The notes under the pieces were generated by a model that searched no databases, was not told the DNA's origin, and was given only the letters and a program-made list of their open reading frames with translations. Positions 39,526-47,595 of a stretch of DNA of 64,000 bases are shown one piece after another. Source of the DNA: JAEUOS01 sp965279115. Lineage in GTDB: Bacteria > Pseudomonadota > Gammaproteobacteria > Burkholderiales > JAEUOS01. Location: positions 2,542,001 through 2,606,000 of the forward strand of contig OZ257137.1 in the NCBI GenBank assembly GCA_965279115.1, read 5' to 3'. The first letter of the stretch is position 1; every line of letters begins with the position of its first letter. The position numbers and the translations under genes are program-made.

Positions 39526-41712
39526 ATGAGTGAACGCACCTCGCGCCACGGTCTGCGCGTCGCCGCCGCGCTTGACCGTTTCATCGAGCGCGAAGTCCTG
39601 CCCGGTACCGGCGTCAAGCCCGCTGATTTCTGGCAAGGTTTCGCTACCCTGGTCCATGACCTGGCGCCGAAGAACCGCGCCCTGATCGCCGAGCGCGAGC
39701 GCCTGCAGAACGAGCTTGACGCCTGGCACAAGGCCAACCGCGGCCCCATCAAGGACATGCCGGCCTATCGCGCCTTCCTGTCGTCCATTGGCTACCTCGT
39801 GCCGGTGCCCAAGGAAGTGAAGGCCACCACGCAGAACGTCGATACCGAGATTTCGCAGCAGGCCGGCGCGCAACTGGTGGTGCCGGTGTCCAATCCGCGC
39901 TATGCCCTCAACGCCGCCAACGCGCGCTGGGGCAGCCTCTACGACGCGCTTTACGGTACCGATGCCCTCTCCGAAACCGGCGGCGCTGACAAGGGAAAGG
40001 GTTACAACCCGGTCCGTGGTGACCGCGTCATCGCGCGCGCGCGCGTAGTGCTCGACCAGGCTGCACCGCTGGCCTCCGGCTCGCATGCCGACGCGGTGGC
40101 CTACAGCGTCAAGGGCGGCAAGCTGGTTGTGAAGCTCAAGCCCGGCTCCAACGCAAAGGGCGTGAGCGGACTGGCGGACCCCGCCCAGTTTGTCGGCTAC
40201 CAGGGCGCAGCCACTGCGCCCAGCTCGATTCTTCTGCGCAACCACGGCCTTCACCTGGAAATCCAGATCAATCGCAAGGACGGCATCGGCAAGACCGACG
40301 CCGCCGGCATCAACGACGTGCTGGTCGAGGCGGCGCTGACCACCATCATGGATTGCGAAGACTCGGTTGCCGCGGTCGATGCCGAGGACAAGGTCAACGT
40401 CTATCGCAACTGGCTCGGCCTCATGAAGGGCACGCTGACCGAAAAGGTCACCAAGGACGGCAAGACCTTCACCCGCAAGCTCAATCCGGACCGCGTTTAT
40501 GCGAAACCGGGCGGCGGCAAGCTCACCCTGCACGGCCGCTCGCTGATGTTCATTCGCCATGTCGGCCACCTCATGAGCAATCCGGCCATCCTCGACCGCG
40601 ACGGCAACGAGATCCCGGAAGGCATTCTCGATGCCGTGGTGTGCAGCGCCGCGGCCATGCACGACCTGAAGGTGAAGATGAATTCACGCACCGGGTCGTT
40701 CTACGTGGTCAAGCCCAAGATGCACGGCCCGGCCGAAGTGGCATTCGCCGACGAGCTGTTCGGGCGCGTCGAGGGCTTGCTGGGTTTGCCCGCCAACACC
40801 CTCAAGATGGGCATCATGGACGAGGAACGGCGCATGAGCGTCAACCTCAAGGCGGCGATCGCCGCCACGCCGGCGCGCGTGGCGTTCATCAATACCGGCT
40901 TCCTCGACCGTACCGGCGACGAGATGCGCACCGCGATGGAAGCGGGTCCGATGCTGAAGAAGGGCGACATGAAGTCCACCGCCTGGATCACCGCCTACGA
41001 AAAGAGCAACGTGCTGATCGGCCTGGATTGCGGCCTGCGCGGTCGCGCCCAGATCGGCAAGGGCATGTGGGCCATGCCCGACCTGATGGCGGCGATGCTG
41101 GAGCAGAAGATCGCCCATCCCAAGGCCGGCGCCAACACCGCCTGGGTGCCGTCGCCTACCGCCGCCACCCTGCATGCGCTGCACTACCACCAGATCGACG
41201 TGCAGGCGGTGCAGCAGGAACTGGAAAAGATCAAGCTGGCCGACGTGGCGGACGAACTGCTCAACGGCCTCCTTGCCGTGCCGGTGACCGACAAGCCGGA
41301 CTGGACGCCGGAGGAACGCCAGCGTGAACTCGACAACAACTGCCAGGGCATCCTTGGCTACGTGGTGCGCTGGGTCGACCAGGGCGTGGGCTGCTCCAAG
41401 GTGCCCGACATCAACAACGTCGGCCTGATGGAAGACCGTGCCACGCTGCGCATTTCCAGCCAGCACATCGCCAACTGGCTGTATCACGGCGTGGTCAGCG
41501 AGGCCCAGGTGCAGGAAACCTTCCGGCGCATGGCCAAGGTGGTCGACAAGCAGAATGCCGGCGACCCCCTGTACCGGCCGATGGCGCCGAAGTACGCGTC
41601 CTCGTTCGCCTTCAAGGCGGCCTGCGCGCTGGTGTTCGAGGGGCGCGCCCAGCCTTCCGGCTATACCGAACCGCTATTGCATCGCTATCGCCAGGAATTC
41701 AAGGCGGCCTGA
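39526..41712 (+). CDS. glcB: Malate synthase G
   Basis: From the ATG at 39526, about seven bases after GGAG, the product is 728 residues, the usual isoform G length. Motifs are TIMDCEDSVAAVDAEDK, MGIMDEERRMSVNLKAAI (catalytic arginine region) and GFLDRTGDEM. It joins glyoxylate and acetyl-CoA to malate, for growth on acetate, glycolate or purine-derived glyoxylate. A TTG nine codons upstream is unlikely to be the start. Confidence 0.97.
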   Translation: MSERTSRHGLRVAAALDRFIEREVLPGTGVKPADFWQGFATLVHDLAPKNRALIAERERLQNELDAWHKANRGPIKDMPAYRAFLSSIGYLVPVPKEVKATTQNVDTEISQQAGAQLVVPVSNPRYALNAANARWGSLYDALYGTDALSETGGADKGKGYNPVRGDRVIARARVVLDQAAPLASGSHADAVAYSVKGGKLVVKLKPGSNAKGVSGLADPAQFVGYQGAATAPSSILLRNHGLHLEIQINRKDGIGKTDAAGINDVLVEAALTTIMDCEDSVAAVDAEDKVNVYRNWLGLMKGTLTEKVTKDGKTFTRKLNPDRVYAKPGGGKLTLHGRSLMFIRHVGHLMSNPAILDRDGNEIPEGILDAVVCSAAAMHDLKVKMNSRTGSFYVVKPKMHGPAEVAFADELFGRVEGLLGLPANTLKMGIMDEERRMSVNLKAAIAATPARVAFINTGFLDRTGDEMRTAMEAGPMLKKGDMKSTAWITAYEKSNVLIGLDCGLRGRAQIGKGMWAMPDLMAAMLEQKIAHPKAGANTAWVPSPTAATLHALHYHQIDVQAVQQELEKIKLADVADELLNGLLAVPVTDKPDWTPEERQRELDNNCQGILGYVVRWVDQGVGCSKVPDINNVGLMEDRATLRISSQHIANWLYHGVVSEAQVQETFRRMAKVVDKQNAGDPLYRPMAPKYASSFAFKAACALVFEGRAQPSGYTEPLLHRYRQEFKAA

Positions 41713-41736
41713 CGTCCTGACCGCACCGAGGATCGG

Positions 41737-41764
41737 GGCCGTCCGGATATTCATCCGGACGGCC
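41737..41764. other. Perfect 12-bp hairpin between glcB and the MFS gene
   Basis: GGCCGTCCGGAT (41737-41748) and ATCCGGACGGCC (41753-41764) are perfectly complementary around ATTC. No T-run follows, and the MFS start lies seven bases downstream, so it would cover that gene's ribosome binding region. It may be a terminator stem for glcB or a translational control element. Confidence 0.6.
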
Positions 41765-41771
41765 TGATTCC

Positions 41772-42974
41772 ATGAAGCCCGCGACCGGCAGCTCCGCCTC
41801 GCTCACGCGCACCCTGATGACGCTGGTGGTCATCGCGGTGTTTACCAGCGCCGGGACGATCCATTACCAGACGCCCATGCTGGGCAAGATCGCTGCCGAG
41901 TTCGCGGCGACGCCTGCGGCGGCCGGATGGGTCGCCACCCTGTCCTTTGGCGGCTACTTTGTCGGCACCATGCTGCTGGTGCCACTTGGCGACGGTTTTG
42001 AAAAGCGCCGCCTGGTGCTGATGCAGATGGCGGGCCTGGTGGCGGGGCTGCTGGTGATGGCGGCCGCACCTACGTTATGGGTGCTGGCGGTCGCGGCTTT
42101 CGTGGTGGGCATCTGCTGCACGGTGTCGCAGCATGTGCTGCCGATGGTGTCCGAATGGTCCGAGCCGAGCAGGCGTGGCACCAACATGGGGACGCTGCTC
42201 TCGGGCTTGTTCGTGGGCATCCTGTGGGCGCGCCTTGCCGGCGGATTCGTGGCCGAGCACTACCACTGGCGCTGGATGTACCTGATCGCGGCCGGCATGG
42301 TCGGGGTGATGGCCTGCGTCATGTTTGCGCGCCTGCCTTCGGCACCGCCCAGGACCGGGCTTTCCTATGCCGAGTTGCTGGGTTCCATGCTGCGTCTGTA
42401 TCGGGAACAGCCGGTCCTGCGGCGCGCCTCCGCCATCCAGTTCCTCACCGGCCTTTGCTACGGCGGCTTCTGGGCCACGCTCGCCAGCATGCTGATGGAG
42501 AAGCACGGCCTGGGGCCCGGCATCGCGGGCCTGATGGCCATCCCGGGCGCGGCCGGGGTGCTGGTGTCGCGCCCCGCCGGACGCTGGACCGACCGCGTCG
42601 GCGCGGCACCGGTGGTGCGGGTCGCCGCCTGCAGCGTGATCCTGGCCTACATTGCGTTCAGTTTCGCGCCCGTTTCGCTGGTGGCGGTGGTCATCGGTGC
42701 GATGTTGCTCGATTGCGGGCTGCGTGCTTCCGCCGTGGCCAACCAGACCCGGGTCATCGAAATCCTGCCCGAAGCGCGCAGCCGTTCCAGCACGGTATTC
42801 ATGGGCCACATGTGGGGCGGCAACTCGGTTGGCGCATTTCTGGCCAGCGCGGTGCTGACGCGCTGGGACTGGTACGCCGTTTGCATCATCGGATTGTGTG
42901 CAGCGGGCCTTGCATTGGCCGCCGGGTGGCGTGGCGCGCCGAAAGGCGCAGGCGCGGCGCGGGTTGGCCCTTAG
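41772..42974 (+). CDS. MFS transporter
   Basis: This 400-residue membrane protein has about twelve hydrophobic segments in two halves, with the major facilitator loop GDGFEKRRLVLMQ between helices 2 and 3. It resembles the YgaY/NepI type of drug or nucleoside exporters, but the substrate cannot be told. Its start lies seven bases after a perfect hairpin that follows glcB. Confidence 0.85.
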   Translation: MKPATGSSASLTRTLMTLVVIAVFTSAGTIHYQTPMLGKIAAEFAATPAAAGWVATLSFGGYFVGTMLLVPLGDGFEKRRLVLMQMAGLVAGLLVMAAAPTLWVLAVAAFVVGICCTVSQHVLPMVSEWSEPSRRGTNMGTLLSGLFVGILWARLAGGFVAEHYHWRWMYLIAAGMVGVMACVMFARLPSAPPRTGLSYAELLGSMLRLYREQPVLRRASAIQFLTGLCYGGFWATLASMLMEKHGLGPGIAGLMAIPGAAGVLVSRPAGRWTDRVGAAPVVRVAACSVILAYIAFSFAPVSLVAVVIGAMLLDCGLRASAVANQTRVIEILPEARSRSSTVFMGHMWGGNSVGAFLASAVLTRWDWYAVCIIGLCAAGLALAAGWRGAPKGAGAARVGP

Positions 42975-43122
42975 CAGGTTCGGCGACGCACCCTGGCAGT
43001 GCTTTCCAGGATGTTCCCTGCGCTGATTTCATCAAATATAACGATGTCATATTGCTTCATTGCAGCAAGCAACGCGTAAACTGTTTCGTTTGCATTCAGT
43101 CAGAAATCGGGTAGGGATAGAG

Positions 43123-43593
43123 ATGGTCGTGCCGGAATACAACGAAGCCGCTCCCGAGGACATCGATGTCCGGGAAATCGTTGCAGACCCGGCCGAAGTC
43201 GCGTTCGATTCCGTCTTGGACTCCGTTTCCACCCTGTACCGGGTGACCGGTCGCATTCTCCATCAGCTTATCGGCCTGGAGTTTCGCAGCGGTCGCGCGC
43301 ATGACGCGCATATCGAGGTTGTCCGCGCACCGGAGCGGGTCGGTGTGCTGATCCAGCGCATGCGGCGGCGCTGGGGTGCGGTGGCGCAGGTGCGGCTGGC
43401 GGAACCGATGCCGGGCAATATTGCGGGCCTGGATCATCCCGAGCGCCGCACGATGGTCGTGATCGAAATCCACGTCGGCGGCAAGGTGGCCACGGCCTGT
43501 TGTCGTGTCAATCCGCAAACCCGCGAGTTGTTTGCCGCGCCTCTGGTGGTCAAGTGCGGGGCGGACAGCGCCTCGCCCCCCTCGCCTGCCTGA
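43123..43593 (+). CDS. Unknown 156-residue protein
   Basis: The start is the ATG at 43123, preceded by AGGGATAGAG. The sequence has an acidic N-terminus (VPEYNEAAPEDIDVREIV), an amphipathic middle and basic stretches such as RMRRRWG, without signal peptide or membrane helix. I recognise no family. The 148-bp upstream region is unusually AT-rich for this window, with TTGCTT and AAGCAA as an inverted repeat. It is convergent with the glutathione cyclotransferase gene. Confidence 0.65.
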   Translation: MVVPEYNEAAPEDIDVREIVADPAEVAFDSVLDSVSTLYRVTGRILHQLIGLEFRSGRAHDAHIEVVRAPERVGVLIQRMRRRWGAVAQVRLAEPMPGNIAGLDHPERRTMVVIEIHVGGKVATACCRVNPQTRELFAAPLVVKCGADSASPPSPA

Positions 43594-43642
43594 CGCGCCT
43601 CCGAGCCCGGACCAACCTGCTTTGGTTGGATGCTCCAGACCG

Positions 43643-44320
43643 CTACTTCACCTGCCCCAACGAGCGTACTTTCGCCTCCAGGGCCTCCAGACGTTGGTCA
43701 CGTATGCCCAGATCGCGCAGATGGGCCGCCGTATCGAACAAATAGTCACAGCACCGGCCCAGCGAGCCGGCGCCGGTGGCAAGGTAGCGTGCCACGTCGT
43801 CCTCGCACAAGCCCGGGGCATAGCGCTTGTGCCCGCGGTTGGCTGAAAACACGATCACCGGTTCCAGCCCCTTGGGCGTGCGCGCCATGGTCCATACCGG
43901 GCGATAGGCCATGGTGAACATTTCGCGCCGCCACAGCACGTCCAGTTCGGTGGCGGCCGCGCCCTTCGCCAGCCGGTAGGCAACGCCGGTGCAACTGCCG
44001 CCGGACTCGAGCGAGAGCATCAGACCCGGCCGGTCCGGGCTGCCGCGTCCGGCGCGCGCCCACAGGCAGAATTGGCGGTGAAAGCCGAATATGCGTGCGG
44101 TACGGCGCTCGACGAAATGGAAGGCCGGGTTCCAGATCAGCGAACCGAAAGCGAATACCCAGATGCGGCCGGGGATGGGCGCCTCCGTCAGCATGGACTG
44201 CACCTGGGCGGCGCGCTCCTCGCTGGTCATGAAAGGCTCTTCCGCCCCCAGTACGGCGCGCACCGAGGCGTGCAGCGTGCCATCGAGAATGCTTTCGCGG
44301 GTGAGCTTGACCTGGGCCAT
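43643..44320 (-). CDS. ChaC-like gamma-glutamylcyclotransferase
   Basis: This 225-residue protein has the ChaC start of domain VFAFGSLIWNPAF and RIFGFHRQFCLW, then the C-terminal pattern GHKRYAPGLCEDDVARYL. ChaC enzymes split glutathione into 5-oxoproline and Cys-Gly in the cytoplasm. A GTG at 44329 is an alternative start. It is divergent from a Kef-type antiporter, whose E. coli relatives are gated by glutathione. Confidence 0.9.
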   Translation of the reverse strand: MAQVKLTRESILDGTLHASVRAVLGAEEPFMTSEERAAQVQSMLTEAPIPGRIWVFAFGSLIWNPAFHFVERRTARIFGFHRQFCLWARAGRGSPDRPGLMLSLESGGSCTGVAYRLAKGAAATELDVLWRREMFTMAYRPVWTMARTPKGLEPVIVFSANRGHKRYAPGLCEDDVARYLATGAGSLGRCCDYLFDTAAHLRDLGIRDQRLEALEAKVRSLGQVK

Positions 44321-44455
44321 GGAGGGCACATTCTTGCATGCGCCGCGCCCCGGGTGAAGCCTGGTTCGCCTTCACGGCGTGATGCAGCTTAATATGCGGC
44401 GCGCGGCGGCGCAGCCGTGCGTCTCCCACCCCCCACCTTGTCATCGAAAGTCCGC

Positions 44456-46255
44456 ATGGAACACGGCAACGCATTCCTGATCCAGGCCAGCATCTACTTC
44501 GCCGCCGCGGTCGTCGCAGTCCTGGTGGCGCATCGGCTCGGCCTCGGCACCGTGGCCGGCTACCTGCTTGCCGGCATTGCCATCGGCCCCTGGGGTTTCA
44601 AGCTCATCACCAATGTGGACGACGTGCGCCATTTCGCCGAGCTGGGCGTGGTGTTCCTGCTGTTCGTGATCGGCCTTGAACTGGAGCCCAGGCGCCTCTG
44701 GGAGATGCGCATGCGACTCCTGAGCCTGGGCTTGTCACAGGTGGCGGGGTCGATCGCACTCATCAGTGCCGCCGCGTGGATGCTGGGGGTCGACCCGCGG
44801 GTGGGCGTGGTGGCCGGCATGGCGCTCGCCCTGTCTTCCACCGCGCTGGCGCTGGCACCCCTGAACGAACGCGGCGGCCTGGCCACGCGCGGCGGGCAGG
44901 CGAGCTTCGCCATCCTGCTGTTCCAGGACCTCGCCGTCATTCCCATGCTGGCGCTGCTGCCCCTGCTGGGGAGCAAGGGCGGCGGTTCCGCGTTTTCCTG
45001 GCCGGGACTGGGCTTCGCGCTCGCGGTCATCTTGGTCACCCTGGTGGGTGGGCATTTCGTGGCGCGGCCGGTGTTCCGGCACATTGCCCGCACGCGCCAG
45101 CGCGAGGTGTTCACTGCCTTCGCCCTGCTGCTGGTGCTGGGAATCGCGCTGGGCTTCGAAGCCGCCGGACTGTCGATGGCGCTGGGCGCCTTCCTGGCCG
45201 GTGTATTGCTGGCGGAATCCGAATACCGGCACGAGATCGAGGCCGCGGTCGAGCCGTTCAAGGGCCTGCTGCTGGGCCTGTTCTTCATTTCGGTGGGCAT
45301 GAGCGTGGACTTCGGCATGCTGCTGGTGCACCCGCTGGTGGTGCTGGGCCTGATTGCGGGCCTGTTCGTGCTCAAGGGCGCGGTGCTGTGGGTGATTGCC
45401 CGGGTTGCGCGCCTGCCAATGGCGGAGCGGCCGCTGTTCATCCTGCTCCTGGCCCAGGGCGGGGAATTCGCGTTTGTGCTGCTGGGGCTTGGCGAAGGGT
45501 TTGGCGCCATGCCGGCGGAGACGGCGCGCGCCATTACGCTGGCGGTGGCGCTTTCCATGCTGGCCACGCCTTTCCTGCTGATATTGCATGACAGGGTGCT
45601 GATGCCGCGCATGGGCGCGGCGGGCGCCGCGCGGGAGGATGAAAAGCCCGAATCCGGCACGGTGATCATTGCCGGGCTCGGGCGCATGGGACAGGTGGTG
45701 GCGCGCCTGTTGCACGCCAGCGGCGTGTCGCCGGTGGTGCTCGATGACGACCCCGACCATGTCGAGCAATGCCGCAAGTTCGGTTTCCGGGTGTTCTACG
45801 GCGACGCCACCCGCCTCGACCTGCTGCACGCCGCCGGCGCCGACAGGGCGGCCTACATCATCGTGGCGCTCGACGATCGTGACGCCACCTCGCAACTGGC
45901 GCGCACCTGTCGCACGCATTTTCCCAACCTGCGCATCATCGCCCGCGCGCGCGACATGCGCCACCTGTTCGATCTGCGTGACATCGGCGTCGAGGCCATC
46001 GAGCGCGAGACCTTTCATTCATCCCTCAAGCTGGGCGAGATCGCCTTGACGCTGATCGGCGGCGATGCCGCGCGCGCGCAGCGCATCGTCGGCGCCTTCG
46101 AGGCGCACGACCGCGAGGTGCTCGCCAAGCTGTATGAAGTGCACCGCGACGCACCCGACCGGCACATCACCGTGTCCAACGAACTGCGCGACCAACTGGC
46201 CATGACGTTGCGCGAGGACAGGTCGCAGGCCTCGACGCCGGGCGGACATGCGTGA
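44456..46255 (+). CDS. Kef-type K+/H+ antiporter (CPA2 family)
   Basis: This 599-residue protein, from the ATG at 44456, has a 12-13 helix exchanger domain. It carries the characteristic EIEAAVEPFKGLLLGLFFI region, then a cytoplasmic RCK/TrkA-N domain with VIIAGLGRMGQVVARLL. E. coli KefB and KefC are similar in size and are held closed by glutathione and opened by its adducts during electrophile stress. It is divergent from the ChaC-like gene. Which Kef paralogue it is cannot be told. Confidence 0.92.
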   Translation: MEHGNAFLIQASIYFAAAVVAVLVAHRLGLGTVAGYLLAGIAIGPWGFKLITNVDDVRHFAELGVVFLLFVIGLELEPRRLWEMRMRLLSLGLSQVAGSIALISAAAWMLGVDPRVGVVAGMALALSSTALALAPLNERGGLATRGGQASFAILLFQDLAVIPMLALLPLLGSKGGGSAFSWPGLGFALAVILVTLVGGHFVARPVFRHIARTRQREVFTAFALLLVLGIALGFEAAGLSMALGAFLAGVLLAESEYRHEIEAAVEPFKGLLLGLFFISVGMSVDFGMLLVHPLVVLGLIAGLFVLKGAVLWVIARVARLPMAERPLFILLLAQGGEFAFVLLGLGEGFGAMPAETARAITLAVALSMLATPFLLILHDRVLMPRMGAAGAAREDEKPESGTVIIAGLGRMGQVVARLLHASGVSPVVLDDDPDHVEQCRKFGFRVFYGDATRLDLLHAAGADRAAYIIVALDDRDATSQLARTCRTHFPNLRIIARARDMRHLFDLRDIGVEAIERETFHSSLKLGEIALTLIGGDAARAQRIVGAFEAHDREVLAKLYEVHRDAPDRHITVSNELRDQLAMTLREDRSQASTPGGHA

Positions 46256-46298
46256 CAATGCGGGCACAACAAGCACATCAACCGGAGGAGGAATTCAA

Positions 46299-47099
46299 AT
46301 GCGCCTGAAAGATCGTATCGCCATCGTCGTCGGAGCCGGTCAAAGTCCCGGGGAGGGCACCGGCAACGGCCGTGCCACCGCCATCACCTTCGCGCGCGAA
46401 GGCGCCAAGGTGCTGTGCGCGGACCACAACCTGGAAAGCGCGCTCGAGACCGCGGCGCTGATCACCGCCAAGGGCGGCGTTGCGGAGGCGATTCGCGCCG
46501 ATGTCACCAAGGAGGCCGACCTCAAGGCCATGGTGGCCGACGCGTACGGCCGCTGGGGCCGCATCGACGTGCTGCACAACAATGTCGGCGTGAGCCTGTC
46601 GGGCGGCGACGCCATCCTGACCGAAATCACCGAGGACAATTTCGACCGCTGCGTGGCCATCAACCTGCGCGGCACCATCATGGCCTGCAAGCACGTGATC
46701 CCCATCATGCGCGCGCAGAAAAGCGGGTCCATCATCAGCATTTCGTCGATCGCCGCATGGATCGACTATCCGTATGTGGCCTACAAGGCCACCAAGGCCG
46801 CGATGGTCGCCTTCACCGAACAATTGGCGATCCAGAATGCACCCCATGGCATACGCGCCAATGCCATCCTGCCAGGCCTCATGAACACTCCGATGGCGGT
46901 GGACACGCGCGCGCGCACTTTCAACAAGCCGCGCGCCGTGGTCGAGGCCGAGCGTGATGCCCATGTGCCGCTGCGCGGCAAGATGGGCACCGCCTGGGAC
47001 GTCGCCAATGCCGCGCTGTTCCTGGCCTCCGATGAGGCCAGCTTCATCACCGGCGTGGCGCTGGCGGTCGACGGCGGGCAGAACGTGAAGGTCGGCTGA
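46299..47099 (+). CDS. SDR-family oxidoreductase
   Basis: The ATG at 46299 lies seven bases after GGAGGAGG and gives 266 residues. The nucleotide site VGAGQSPGEGTGNG (11-24) is longer than the classical TGxxxGxG loop. NNVG replaces NNAG at 94-97. Catalytic residues are Ser149/150, Tyr162 and Lys166 (YKATK). It ends VDGGQNVKVG. It is a short-chain NAD(P)-dependent dehydrogenase of unknown substrate. It lies 43 bases after the antiporter stop. Confidence 0.88.
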   Translation: MRLKDRIAIVVGAGQSPGEGTGNGRATAITFAREGAKVLCADHNLESALETAALITAKGGVAEAIRADVTKEADLKAMVADAYGRWGRIDVLHNNVGVSLSGGDAILTEITEDNFDRCVAINLRGTIMACKHVIPIMRAQKSGSIISISSIAAWIDYPYVAYKATKAAMVAFTEQLAIQNAPHGIRANAILPGLMNTPMAVDTRARTFNKPRAVVEAERDAHVPLRGKMGTAWDVANAALFLASDEASFITGVALAVDGGQNVKVG

Positions 47100-47141
47100 C
47101 GTCCGCTTTGCGCGGCCCTGCGGCTGTGACCGCGCGTGGGA

Positions 47142-47459
47142 CTAAGGGTGCGGCCCCCACGGGGCCGCCATCATCAGCTTGTTTTCCTGCGACGCGATCA
47201 GCGGGCGGATCTTGCCGACAAAGGTCATGAATGCGGGATCGGCGTACACGCCGGCCCAGAAGGCGCGCCGATCGGCGTCATCGTCGAACTTCCACAGGTG
47301 CACCAGCTGGTTCAGCGCGCCGATATCGCCGGTGAAATAGCCCACCAGCTTCTTGGGGTGCTTCGAGAGGGCGGGCCAGCCTTCGGCGCTGTAGTGGCCG
47401 ATTACCTCGTTCATCTTGCCTACCATCACCGAGTAGGTGCGCAGCTCGTAGATTGCCAT
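47142..47459 (-). CDS. NIPSNAP-family protein
   Basis: This 105-residue protein begins MAIYELRTYSVMVGKMNEVI and contains HLWKFDDDADRRAFWAGVYADPAF, the NIPSNAP dimeric alpha-beta barrel pattern. Related bacterial proteins are often found next to degradation enzymes; the function is unclear. It is preceded by GGAGGA and is divergent from the molybdopterin enzyme gene. Confidence 0.85.
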   Translation of the reverse strand: MAIYELRTYSVMVGKMNEVIGHYSAEGWPALSKHPKKLVGYFTGDIGALNQLVHLWKFDDDADRRAFWAGVYADPAFMTFVGKIRPLIASQENKLMMAAPWGPHP

Positions 47460-47595
47460 GGATGTCTCCTCCAGTTCAGGTTGAAAGCCGGCTTTTCCGG
47501 ATGGCGCATTGTCGCGCAGTCATGCGCGCGCGGCTCGGGTACCATCAACCGCCAACGGGTCGGATGGCGTGCCGACCTGCACCCGGGAGCCAGCA

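Noticed and set aside
43594..43642. CCAACC-TGCTTT-GGTTGG hairpin as a terminator between convergent genes
   Set aside because: The stem is only six base pairs and has no T-run on either strand, so it is not supported as a terminator.
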